From an uncultured Eubacteriales bacterium (GTDB lineage: Bacteria; Bacillota; Clostridia; Christensenellales; CAG-138): 18,705 nucleotides of DNA. The stretch lies in contig UQRU01000035.1 in NCBI GenBank assembly GCA_900543475.1, positions 1 through 18,705 of the forward strand, given 5' to 3'. The translations under genes were made by a program, and so were the position numbers. A model generated the notes under the pieces. The model was not told where the DNA came from, made no database searches, and worked only from the letters and a program-made list of their open reading frames with translations. Numbering within the stretch: the first letter of the stretch is position 1; the number at the start of each line of letters is the position of its first letter. This document shows, piece by piece, positions 7,825-14,532 of this stretch.

Positions 7825-7833
7825 TGGTATAAT
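7825..7833 (+). promoter_or_regulatory. Extended -10 promoter of psuKG
   Basis: TG-G-TATAAT (7825-7833): a perfect -10 hexamer with the TGn extension. No good -35 is present at 16-18 bases. Transcription would start near 7840, leaving a leader of about 28 bases that contains the ribosome binding site. Confidence 0.65.
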
Positions 7834-7867
7834 GACTATTGCCATTTGCCAAAGGGAGGAATGCCCT

Positions 7868-8746
7868 ATGAAAAACCGGATCTGCGTGCTGGGCGGCATG
7901 AATATGGATATTACCGGCGCGCCCCACGCATCCCTATGCCCCGGGGATTCCAACCCGGGTACCGTCCGCATGACCCCGGGAGGCGTGGGCCGCAACATCG
8001 CGGAAAATCTAGCCCGCATGGGCTTTCAGGTGGAGCTGGTGGCCCCCCTGGGCAACGATGGCTTCGCCACCCTTTTGCGCCAGGCCTGCCTCCAGGACGG
8101 CATCGGCCTCAGCCTCGCCCCCTCCCTGCCCATGGCCTCCAGCGTGTACCTTTGCCTCATGGACGGCCGGGGGGATATGTATGCGGCGGTGAACGATATG
8201 GCCCTTTGCGAATCCCTGTCCGTGGGCCATCTGCCCTTGGACGCCCTCCCCGCCTTTGACGGGGTGGTGTTGGACGCCAACCTGCCCGGGCCCGTATTGG
8301 AGGCCGCCGCCCGGCAGGCAACAGGCCCCCTCGTCGCGGACCCCGTCTCCGCCCAGAAGGCGGAACGGCTCCTTCCCCTGCTGCCCCAATTGGCCGCCAT
8401 CAAGCCCAACCGGATGGAGGCGGCCCGGCTCACCGGGGAAAGCGACCCGGCAAAGGCCGCCGCAGCCCTGTGCCAAATGGGGGTGCAACGGGCGTTCGTA
8501 TCCGCAGGGGCCTCGGGGTTGTACTATTGCGGCCAAGGCCAGGCCGGGATGCTGCCCTCCCGGGCGCTGACCCTATGCAACGCCACCGGCGCCGGGGATA
8601 GCGCCACCGCCGCCATTGCAGCGGGCTGCGTCCTGGGCTGGGATATGGAAACCATCGCCCAGTTTGCCTGCCGGGTGGCAGCCCTGACCCTGCAAAGCCC
8701 CAGGGCCGTAAGCCCCCAGCTTTCCCCCAGCCTGCTGCAGGCGTGA
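7868..8746 (+). CDS. psuK: Pseudouridine kinase (PfkB family)
   Basis: Phosphorylates pseudouridine to pseudouridine 5'-phosphate, the first step of pseudouridine breakdown in the cytoplasm. It has 292 residues. The PfkB/ribokinase fold is shown by VLGGMNMDITG (7-17), the PfkB signature around TPGGVGRNIAENLARMG (36-52), IKPNRMEA (178-185) and the catalytic loop NATGAGDSATAA (238-249), where Asp244 is the expected base. PfkB proteins act on many sugars; the specific call rests on the psuG gene 43 bases downstream and on the GGVGRNIAENLA motif, which is typical of PsuK. The start at 7868 follows AAGGGAGGA. An in-frame ATG at 7832 overlaps the -10 box and is not used. Confidence 0.92.
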   Translation: MKNRICVLGGMNMDITGAPHASLCPGDSNPGTVRMTPGGVGRNIAENLARMGFQVELVAPLGNDGFATLLRQACLQDGIGLSLAPSLPMASSVYLCLMDGRGDMYAAVNDMALCESLSVGHLPLDALPAFDGVVLDANLPGPVLEAAARQATGPLVADPVSAQKAERLLPLLPQLAAIKPNRMEAARLTGESDPAKAAAALCQMGVQRAFVSAGASGLYYCGQGQAGMLPSRALTLCNATGAGDSATAAIAAGCVLGWDMETIAQFACRVAALTLQSPRAVSPQLSPSLLQA

Positions 8747-8789
8747 AACCCATCGTTATCAATTTACCCATGAATGGAGGATATTCCCT

Positions 8790-9695
8790 ATGAACCCGTA
8801 TCTGAAGTTATCCAATGAAGTAGCCGCCGCCCTGGCGGAAAACAAGCCCGTGGTGGCCCTGGAAAGCACCATCATTTCCCACGGCATGCCATATCCCCAA
8901 AATGTGGAGACCGCCAAGACCTGCGAGGCCATCATCCGGGAAAACGGCGCCGTGCCCGCCACCTGCGCCATCCTGGGTGGAAAGCTGTGCGTAGGGCTGG
9001 AGCCGGAGCAGCTGGAGTACCTGGGCAAGGCCGGCCAGGCTGTCACCAAGGCCAGCCGCCGGGACATCGCCCGGCTGGTGGCTTCCAGGCAGGACGGCGC
9101 CACCACCGTGGCCGCCACCATGATCCTGGCCCATATGGCGGGGGTGCGGGTGTTTGCCACCGGGGGCATCGGCGGCGTACACCGGGGCGCGGAAACCACC
9201 ATGGACATCTCCGCCGACCTGGAGGAGCTGGGCCGTACCCCTGTGGCCGTGGTTTGCGCCGGGGCCAAAAGCATCCTGGACCTGGGCCTGACCCTGGAAT
9301 ATCTGGAGACCAAGGGCGTGCCCGTATACGGCTACCAGACCCTGGAGCTGCCCGCCTTCTATACCCGCACCAGCGGCTTCCAGGTGGATTGCCGCATGGA
9401 TACCCCCGAGGAAGTGGCCGCTGCTCTACGGGCCAGCTTTGCCCTGGGCATGGGCAATGGTTCCCTGATCGTGAACCCCATCCCGGAAACGGACAGCATG
9501 GACCCCACCTATATCAACCAGGTGATCCAGGACGCCGTGGAGGAGGCAAACCGCCAAGGCATCCATGGCAAGGCCATCACCCCCTTCCTGCTGGGCAGGA
9601 TCAAGGACATCACCGGCGGCAAGAGCCTGGAGAGCAACATCGCCCTGGTGTACAACAACGCCCGGCTGGCTGCCCGGATCGCCGCAGCCCTATAA
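8790..9695 (+). CDS. psuG: Pseudouridine-5'-phosphate glycosidase
   Basis: Cleaves the C-C glycosidic bond of pseudouridine 5'-phosphate to uracil and ribose 5-phosphate; a manganese-dependent enzyme. It has 301 residues, close to E. coli YeiN. Conserved stretches include ALESTIISHGMPYPQN (23-38), VTKASRRD (85-92), FATGGIGGVHRGAE (122-135), CAGAKSILD (156-164) and GNGSLIVNPIPE. The residues described for E. coli YeiN (Glu31, Lys93, Asp149, Lys166) all appear here at a constant offset of six: Glu25, Lys87, Asp143, Lys160. The ribosome binding site is TGGAGG at 8775-8780. It forms an operon with psuK and ends near a hairpin shared with the convergent MATE gene. Confidence 0.97.
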   Translation: MNPYLKLSNEVAAALAENKPVVALESTIISHGMPYPQNVETAKTCEAIIRENGAVPATCAILGGKLCVGLEPEQLEYLGKAGQAVTKASRRDIARLVASRQDGATTVAATMILAHMAGVRVFATGGIGGVHRGAETTMDISADLEELGRTPVAVVCAGAKSILDLGLTLEYLETKGVPVYGYQTLELPAFYTRTSGFQVDCRMDTPEEVAAALRASFALGMGNGSLIVNPIPETDSMDPTYINQVIQDAVEEANRQGIHGKAITPFLLGRIKDITGGKSLESNIALVYNNARLAARIAAAL

Positions 9696-9713
9696 AAGGC
9701 ACGGCGTATTCTT

Positions 9714-9767
9714 ACCAAAAAGGGGCCGCCTTGGCCTGTCCTTTTGGACGGCCAAGCGGTCCCTTTC
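9714..9767. terminator. Bidirectional terminator between psuG and the MATE gene
   Basis: A long hairpin spans 9722-9763: GGGGCCGCCTTGGCC against GGCCAAGCGGTCCC, with one bulge, and GTCC-TTTT-GGAC at the tip. On the minus strand it is followed by TTTTTGG, a good tail for the MATE gene. On the plus strand CCCTTTCC is a weaker tail for psuG. Confidence 0.8.
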
Positions 9768-9784
9768 CGATTGGCTAAGCTGCC

Positions 9785-11155
9785 TTATATGGCAACATCC
9801 AAGGTTGCGATCTGGGTGCGCAGGGTGCGCACCAGCAATACGGCGCTGACCGCCATGGAAATGGCCTCCGCAATGGGGTAAGCCCACCAGGTGGCCTTGA
9901 GGCCAAAGGCCTGGGAGAGGAAATAGGCCACCGGCAGGATCACCGCCAGCTGCCGGCAGGCGGATACGAACAAACTCAGCTTGCCGTTGCCGATGGCCTG
10001 GAACAGGGTGGAGAACATGATGCTCACCGCCGCCACCGGGAAGCACCAGCTGATGATCCGCAGGGCGGGCACGCCGATCTCCAGCATAAAGGCGGAGGCG
10101 TCGAAAAGCAGCAGGAACTGCTCCGCAAATATTTGGAACAGTACGGTACCCACGCTCATAATGGCCACTGCGTACAGGCAGCCGCAGCGCAGGGCTTCCT
10201 CCACCCGTTTGCGGTTGCGGGCGCCGTAGTTGTAGCTCATGATGGGCATAGTCCCGCTGTTGAGGCCGAATACCGGCATGAATACAAAGGATTGCAGCTT
10301 GAAGTACACCCCCAGCACGCTAACGGCGGTGGGCGTAAAGGCGATGAGGATCTTATTCATGCCGAAGTTGGTCACCGAGCCGATGGCCTGCATCACGATG
10401 CTGGGCAGGCCTACCCGGTAGATCTCGCTGATAAACTGGCGCTGGGGCCGGAAGCCCCGGAGCTTCACCTGGATAAGGCCGTTGTCCTTATGCAGGTAAT
10501 ACATGCCCACCAGCATACCCAGCAACTGGCCCAGCACCGTGGCGATGGCGGCGCCCGCCACCCCCAGCCTTGGGAAGCCCAGCAGGCCGAAAATGAGGAT
10601 GGGATCGAAGACGATGTTGAAAATGGCGCCGGTAAGCTGGGAAAGCATGGCGTGGAAGGTATCCCCGGTCGCCTGCAGGACCTTTTCAAACATGCACTGG
10701 AAAATGAGGAAAATACAGGGCACCCCTACATAATAGAGGTAGGTGCAGGCATAGTCATAGATCTCCGCATCCGGGTTAAACACGGCGATCAGCTGGGGCG
10801 TAAACAGGGCGAACAGCAGCCCAAAGGCCGCGCCGCTGAGCAGGGACAGGAATTCTCCATGGGCAGCAGCCCGGTTGGCGTCCTCCTGGCGTTTTTCCCC
10901 CAGGCGACGGGCCACCAGGGAATTGACGCCCACGCCGGTGCCTACGGCCACCGCCACGATCAGCATTTGATAGGGGAATACCAGGGATACGGCGGTGAGG
11001 GCGTTTTCGCTGATACGGGATACGAAAATGCTATCCACGATATTATACATAGCCTGCATCAGCATGGACACCATCATGGGAAAGGACATCTTCAATACCA
11101 GGGAACGGATGGGTTCTACGCCCATTTTATTCTCTACGGGTTGTTGTTTTTCCAT
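9785..11155 (-). CDS. MATE family efflux transporter
   Basis: Inner-membrane exporter of the multidrug and toxin extrusion family, driven by a sodium or proton gradient. It has 456 residues with about twelve hydrophobic segments. The N-terminus is typical (IRSLVLKMSFPMMVSMLMQAMYNIVDSIFVSR), as are the AVAVGTGVGVNSLVARRLGE loop and the second-half repeat (GLNSGTMPIMSYNYGARNRKRVEEALR). The start ATG has AAAAGGAA about 10 bases upstream. A perfect 16-bp palindrome lies about 50 bases upstream of the start. No regulator gene adjoins it. The substrate cannot be judged. It converges on psuG with a shared terminator between them. Confidence 0.95.
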   Translation of the reverse strand: MEKQQPVENKMGVEPIRSLVLKMSFPMMVSMLMQAMYNIVDSIFVSRISENALTAVSLVFPYQMLIVAVAVGTGVGVNSLVARRLGEKRQEDANRAAAHGEFLSLLSGAAFGLLFALFTPQLIAVFNPDAEIYDYACTYLYYVGVPCIFLIFQCMFEKVLQATGDTFHAMLSQLTGAIFNIVFDPILIFGLLGFPRLGVAGAAIATVLGQLLGMLVGMYYLHKDNGLIQVKLRGFRPQRQFISEIYRVGLPSIVMQAIGSVTNFGMNKILIAFTPTAVSVLGVYFKLQSFVFMPVFGLNSGTMPIMSYNYGARNRKRVEEALRCGCLYAVAIMSVGTVLFQIFAEQFLLLFDASAFMLEIGVPALRIISWCFPVAAVSIMFSTLFQAIGNGKLSLFVSACRQLAVILPVAYFLSQAFGLKATWWAYPIAEAISMAVSAVLLVRTLRTQIATLDVAI

Positions 11156-11202
11156 GTGCGCATGTTTCCTTTTCGCATTCTATAATGATGGCGGCGGGAA
11201 AG

Positions 11203-11218
11203 GGTATGCCGGCATACC
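11203..11218. promoter_or_regulatory. Perfect 16-bp palindrome upstream of the MATE gene
   Basis: GGTATGCCGGCATACC at 11203-11218 is exactly self-complementary with no spacer. It sits 48 bases before the MATE start and just past the ferredoxin terminator. With no loop and no T tract it is unlikely to be a terminator; a dimeric regulator site fits better. A possible -10 (TATAGA on the minus strand, near 11185-11180) lies downstream of it. Confidence 0.5.
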
Positions 11219-11225
11219 GCCAAGC

Positions 11226-11260
11226 CAAAATAAAGGACCCTTCCAATGGACGGGCCCTTT
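11226..11260 (-). terminator. Strand-specific terminator of the ferredoxin gene
   Basis: The minus-strand RNA forms AAAGGGCCC / GGGUCCUUU with one G-U pair (11260-11252 with 11240-11232), followed by TTTATTTTGG. On the plus strand the same position is an A-C mismatch, so the hairpin favours leftward transcription. It lies 33 bases past the ferredoxin stop. Confidence 0.75.
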
Positions 11261-11292
11261 AACATCCAATAAAAAGTAATGACGTGCAAAGA

Positions 11293-11463
11293 TTATTCGG
11301 GCTGGGGAGCGCCCACCGGGCAGGTGCTGGCACAAGCGCCACACTCGATGCACGCGCTGGCGTCGATCTCATACCGATCCGCGCCCTGGGAAATGGCGCT
11401 GACGGGGCAAGCGGCTTCGCAAGCGCCGCAGCTGATGCACTCGTCGCTGATAATGTATGCCAT
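11293..11463 (-). CDS. 2[4Fe-4S] ferredoxin, 56 residues
   Basis: A small cytoplasmic electron carrier of the clostridial type. Translation from the ATG at 11463 gives MAYIISDECISCGACEAACP, then VSAISQGADRYEIDASACI, then ECGACASTCPVGAPQPE. Both clusters have the complete motif: Cys9, Cys12, Cys15, Cys19-Pro and Cys38, Cys41, Cys44, Cys48-Pro. The length is normal for this family and too short for usual ORF cut-offs. AAGGAGG stands about 8 bases before the ATG. It has its own strong promoter and a terminator, so it is monocistronic, though read-through from ricT is possible. Its redox partners are not encoded in this window. Confidence 0.97.
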   Translation of the reverse strand: MAYIISDECISCGACEAACPVSAISQGADRYEIDASACIECGACASTCPVGAPQPE

Positions 11464-11494
11464 GAACGTATACCTCCTTGTATTTTCATCTTAC

Positions 11495-11522
11495 ATTGTA
11501 ACACGGAATATGGGATTGTCAA
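11495..11522 (-). promoter_or_regulatory. Sigma-A promoter of the ferredoxin gene
   Basis: The minus strand has a perfect TTGACA (11522-11517), a 16-base spacer and TACAAT (11500-11495). The -35 contains the TGA stop codon of ricT (11521-11519). Transcription would start near 11488, giving a short leader with the AAGGAGG site. Confidence 0.85.
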
Positions 11523-12592
11523 GGCTGCATTTTGTCCGCTGCCGGGGCGCTTTCCCCTCCGCCGCCGGCCGGGTTCGCCTTATGGGGCCGGTCCTCCTTG
11601 TGGGACCGGGGGCCCCGCCGCCGCCGCCGGGATTTCGGCCGTTCCCCCGCTGAAGCCGGGGCCTTTTCCTTGGCCTCCGGTTCGGCCTCTGGCGCGGCTT
11701 CCCCCTCCTGGCTCCGCTTGGGCCGTTCGGGCTTGGGCCGGGGGGCTTCCTTTTGCTCCCGGGGCGGCTTTTGGGCTGCCCCCGCCATGCCCAGCTCCCG
11801 GAAGGGATATTCCCGCATATCGATGCTGCCGTCCGGCAGCACGAACTTCACCTTGGTCTTTTCCGTCAGAATGTTGTTTTCCACCACCGTGCCGGCTATG
11901 CCCTCCGGTGTAAATACCTCCTTGCCCACCTTGGGCATTTGCTTGCGCATGGTCTCATAGCAATCCTGCTCGTATTTGAGGCAGCACATGAGCCTGCCGC
12001 AGATGCCGGAGATCTTGGTGGGGGACAGGGACAGGCTCTGCTCCTTGGCCATCTTGATGGACACCGGCTGGAAATCCGCCAAAAAAGCTTTGCAGCATAC
12101 CGGCCGGCCGCAGCTGCCCAACCCGCCCAGCATCTTGGCTTCATCCCGCACGCCGATCTGCCGCAGCTCGATCCGGGTCTTAAAGACGCCTGCCAGGTCC
12201 TTCACCAGTTCCCGGAAATCCACCCGGCCGTCCGCAGTAAAGTAAAACACCACCTTGGAGCCGTTAAAGCTGTATTCCACATCCACCAGCTTCATCTCCA
12301 GCCCCCGCTCCTGGATCTTTTGCAGGCATAGCTGATACGCCCCTTTTTCCTTGGCTGCGTTTTGGTCCCGCATTTCCCGGTCCCGGGGGGTGGCTACCCG
12401 CTGTACGGTCTTCAAGGGCGCCAGGATCTTATCCTCTTCCACCTGGTGGGGGCCTTGGGCTACATCCCCAAATTCCACCCCCCGGGCGGTCTCCACGATG
12501 ACCCCGTCTCCCGTCTGTATTTCCAAATCGCCAGGGTCAAAGTAATAGACCTTGCTGCCGCCTCTAAATTTTACGCCGATTACGGTTTTCAT
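11519..12592 (-). CDS. ricT: PSP1 domain protein RicT (YaaT)
   Basis: Homologue of B. subtilis RicT/YaaT, part of the iron-sulfur RicA-RicF-RicT (Y) complex that assists RNase Y-dependent mRNA processing and influences sporulation and competence. It has 357 residues. The PSP1 core covers about 1-265. The cysteine signatures GSCGRPVCC (159-167) and GICGRLMCC (196-204), plus Cys211, fit the known Fe-S binding role. Residues 272-357 form a Pro/Glu/Lys/Arg-rich, probably disordered tail with an SRRRRRGPR patch at 321-329; B. subtilis YaaT (about 275 residues) lacks such a tail. AGAGGAGA lies inside the end of holB, and the genes are 6 bases apart. The order darA-holB-ricT matches B. subtilis yaaQ-holB-yaaT. 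Confidence 0.95.
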   Translation of the reverse strand: MKTVIGVKFRGGSKVYYFDPGDLEIQTGDGVIVETARGVEFGDVAQGPHQVEEDKILAPLKTVQRVATPRDREMRDQNAAKEKGAYQLCLQKIQERGLEMKLVDVEYSFNGSKVVFYFTADGRVDFRELVKDLAGVFKTRIELRQIGVRDEAKMLGGLGSCGRPVCCKAFLADFQPVSIKMAKEQSLSLSPTKISGICGRLMCCLKYEQDCYETMRKQMPKVGKEVFTPEGIAGTVVENNILTEKTKVKFVLPDGSIDMREYPFRELGMAGAAQKPPREQKEAPRPKPERPKRSQEGEAAPEAEPEAKEKAPASAGERPKSRRRRRGPRSHKEDRPHKANPAGGGGESAPAADKMQP

Positions 12593-12598
12593 TCTGTA

Positions 12599-13516
12599 TT
12601 ACGCGATCTCCTCTGCTATTTGTGTAAAAAGGCTGGTGAAGGACGCCTGGGTGGAGGCATGGGAAGCCAGCCGTTCCAGGCCCTCCGCCAGCAGCTGGAT
12701 CAGGGCCGTGATCTGCCGGTTGTCCAGCCTGCCGGCAAGCCTGGCGATCTCCTGTTCCTGTTCCGGGTTCTCCGCCGGCGGCAAGCCCTGTTTATAATCC
12801 AGTATATCCCGCAGCAGGGATAGCATAAACATGGCGGCTTCCTCACCCTCCTTGGAGATCTCCCCTAACCGGTCCAGGGGAAGGCCGCCCGAAAGCAGAG
12901 CTTTAAGAAGGCTCTGGGCTTCCTGCCGTAGGCTTCGATAATCCGGCTGGTCAAACAGCCGTTTGGCACGGCTCCATGTGCCCCCCCAAGCCGCATACAA
13001 CGCCGCATCCTTTTTAGGCGCCCCGCTTTCTTCCAGGCGCGCCTGAATCTCCCCCAGGGTGGGTCCGGGATATAAAAACCGGACGCACCGGGAGCGGATA
13101 GTGGGCAAAAGGCCATTCTCATTGCCGCTGAGCAAAAACAGCACGTCTGCCGGGGGTTCCTCCAAGGTCTTGAGCAAGGCATTTTGCACAATCTCGCTCA
13201 TAGCGTGGGCGTTGCGGATATATACGCAACGCTTTCCCGCCATAAAGGGCCGCTTTTGTAGGGCGGCTGTAAGCTCCCGGATCTGATCCACCGGGATGGC
13301 AGCCTCCCCCAGCTCCGTATAGTCTGGCCAAGTCAGCAGCCTGTCCGGCGCAGGTTGACCCACGCACCATAAAGCCGCTGCCTGCCGGCACAGCGCCTCC
13401 CCGTAGGCGCTGTCCGGGCAAGCTACAAAGCAGGCATGGGGAAACCTCCCGCCCTGTACGGCGGCCAATAGCCGCCGGGCCGCCTGTTGGCCCGGGGTCG
13501 GCACCTGGTTGGGCAT
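12599..13516 (-). CDS. holB: DNA polymerase III subunit delta-prime
   Basis: Stator subunit of the clamp loader that places the beta sliding clamp on DNA. It has 305 residues. Supporting motifs are IPVDQIRELTAALQKRPFMAGKRCVYIRNAHAM split over residues 74-106, ALLKTLEEPP (113-122), FLLSGNENGLLPTIRSRC, where SRC (142-144) carries the arginine finger, and the C-terminal collar helices. The Walker A position (about 31-40, VACPDSAYGE) has no GKT/S, as expected of a delta-prime that does not bind ATP. The cysteine cluster of a zinc module is also absent. It starts three bases after the darA stop without a good ribosome binding site, so translation is probably coupled. Confidence 0.93.
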   Translation of the reverse strand: MPNQVPTPGQQAARRLLAAVQGGRFPHACFVACPDSAYGEALCRQAAALWCVGQPAPDRLLTWPDYTELGEAAIPVDQIRELTAALQKRPFMAGKRCVYIRNAHAMSEIVQNALLKTLEEPPADVLFLLSGNENGLLPTIRSRCVRFLYPGPTLGEIQARLEESGAPKKDAALYAAWGGTWSRAKRLFDQPDYRSLRQEAQSLLKALLSGGLPLDRLGEISKEGEEAAMFMLSLLRDILDYKQGLPPAENPEQEQEIARLAGRLDNRQITALIQLLAEGLERLASHASTQASFTSLFTQIAEEIA

Positions 13517-13519
13517 CGG

Positions 13520-13846
13520 TCAGAACCGGTAGTTGGCTTCCACATCCACCACAAATACCGTGGCGCCCCCCAGGGTCACCTGCACCGGGGTGGGCGAATT
13601 ATCCACATACCCAGGCAGCGAGGTGGGAATGACCATATACTCTTTGCGTACGCTGGATTTCCCCCGGATGATATCCAGGGTCTCCTCCAGCTTTTCCTTT
13701 TCCACGCCGATCATCAGGGTGCTGTTACCCCCATGGAGAAAGCCGCCGGTGGAGGATATACGGGTGACGCTGATATGGTGCTTCACAAGTTCCCGGATCA
13801 AACGTTTTGAATCGTCATTCTGGACGATGGCAAAAATGAGTTTCAT
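13520..13846 (-). CDS. darA: Cyclic di-AMP receptor DarA/PstA (DUF970)
   Basis: PII-like cytoplasmic receptor that forms a trimer and binds c-di-AMP. It has 108 residues, the same size as B. subtilis YaaQ/DarA. Shared features are KLIFAIVQNDDSKRLIREL at the N-terminus, the nucleotide-binding stretch TRISSTGGFLHGGNSTLMIG (28-47), the variable loop around residues 68-86, and GGATVFVVDVE near the C-terminus. The ATG overlaps the stop of the HAD gene by 4 bases (ATGA) and has AGGAGG just upstream. Position next to holB and ricT is the same as in B. subtilis, although yaaR is missing. The downstream target of this receptor is not known. Confidence 0.96.
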   Translation of the reverse strand: MKLIFAIVQNDDSKRLIRELVKHHISVTRISSTGGFLHGGNSTLMIGVEKEKLEETLDIIRGKSSVRKEYMVIPTSLPGYVDNSPTPVQVTLGGATVFVVDVEANYRF

Positions 13847-14511
13847 AAATCCTCCTGTTCTGTGAGCAGCCGCTGGAGCTGCTCCACGCTCTCCACAATG
13901 CAGGATGCCCCGTGGGCTTCCAGTTCTTCCCGGCTTCCATAGCCATATAGTACGCCAATGCCCGGTATTCCCACCTGGCGGGCGGCGTCCATATCGTAGA
14001 GCCGATCTCCTACCATTACCGCCTCTGACGGGCTCGCTCCCAAGGCTGCCAGCGCCTCCCGGATCAGCTGGGCCTTATCGCAGCCCTGGTCGGTCTTTGT
14101 GGCGCTCAGGTAGTCCACCAGCTGGTCCAGCCCCGCCTGCTTTAGGTGCAGGGTGGATACGCTGTTGTGCTTGGCCGTGGCGATGGCCAGCTTACACCCC
14201 TTTTCCCGCAGGGTGCGCAGCATGTCCGGTATACCCGGATAGGGCCGCAAAAGGGATAGCACGGCTGGGTCGTCCGCATGGGACCGATAGACCTGTATGG
14301 CCCGATCCACATATTCCTCGGGCAATCCCATGTAGGCGGAAAATCCCTCGCGCAGCGGCGGGCCCACCATGGGCCGCAGCTGCGCATCGCTCCATGCAGC
14401 CAGCTGGTCGAACCCCAGCTCCCGCAGGGTGCGGCGCAAGGTGCGGATGATGCAGGGGCCGCTTTCCAATAGCGTGCCGTCAAAGTCGAATAAAATGGCA
14501 GAATATTTCAT
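13843..14511 (-). CDS. HAD family hydrolase (phosphoglycolate phosphatase-like)
   Basis: Predicted small-molecule phosphatase of the HAD superfamily with a type C1 helical cap, close to the Gph/PpaX/pyrophosphatase group. It has 222 residues. Motif I is LFDFDGTLLES (7-17; Asp9 nucleophile, Asp11 acid), motif II is in IATAKHNS (110-117; Thr112), Lys114 may serve as the motif III lysine or the more distant Lys139 may, and motif IV is VGDRLYDMDAA (167-177; Asp169, Asp173). It lies where B. subtilis carries tmk, but it has no P-loop and is not a thymidylate kinase. The stop overlaps the darA start by four bases. The substrate is uncertain. Confidence 0.9.
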   Translation of the reverse strand: MKYSAILFDFDGTLLESGPCIIRTLRRTLRELGFDQLAAWSDAQLRPMVGPPLREGFSAYMGLPEEYVDRAIQVYRSHADDPAVLSLLRPYPGIPDMLRTLREKGCKLAIATAKHNSVSTLHLKQAGLDQLVDYLSATKTDQGCDKAQLIREALAALGASPSEAVMVGDRLYDMDAARQVGIPGIGVLYGYGSREELEAHGASCIVESVEQLQRLLTEQEDL

Positions 14512-14532
14512 GTTCTATTCTTATTATATTCC

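Noticed and set aside
7718..7927. N-terminal extension of the CPBP protease
   Set aside because: The extension runs through the psuK promoter and start. The ATG at 7717 has a ribosome binding site and starts just before the first helix.
10133..11185. 350-codon rightward open frame opposite the MATE gene
   Set aside because: His/Gln/Gly-rich antisense shadow of a clear MATE transporter; no ribosome binding site.
11284..11913. Rightward Pro/Ala-rich open frame over the ferredoxin and ricT end
   Set aside because: It is antisense to two recognised genes and to the ferredoxin promoter.
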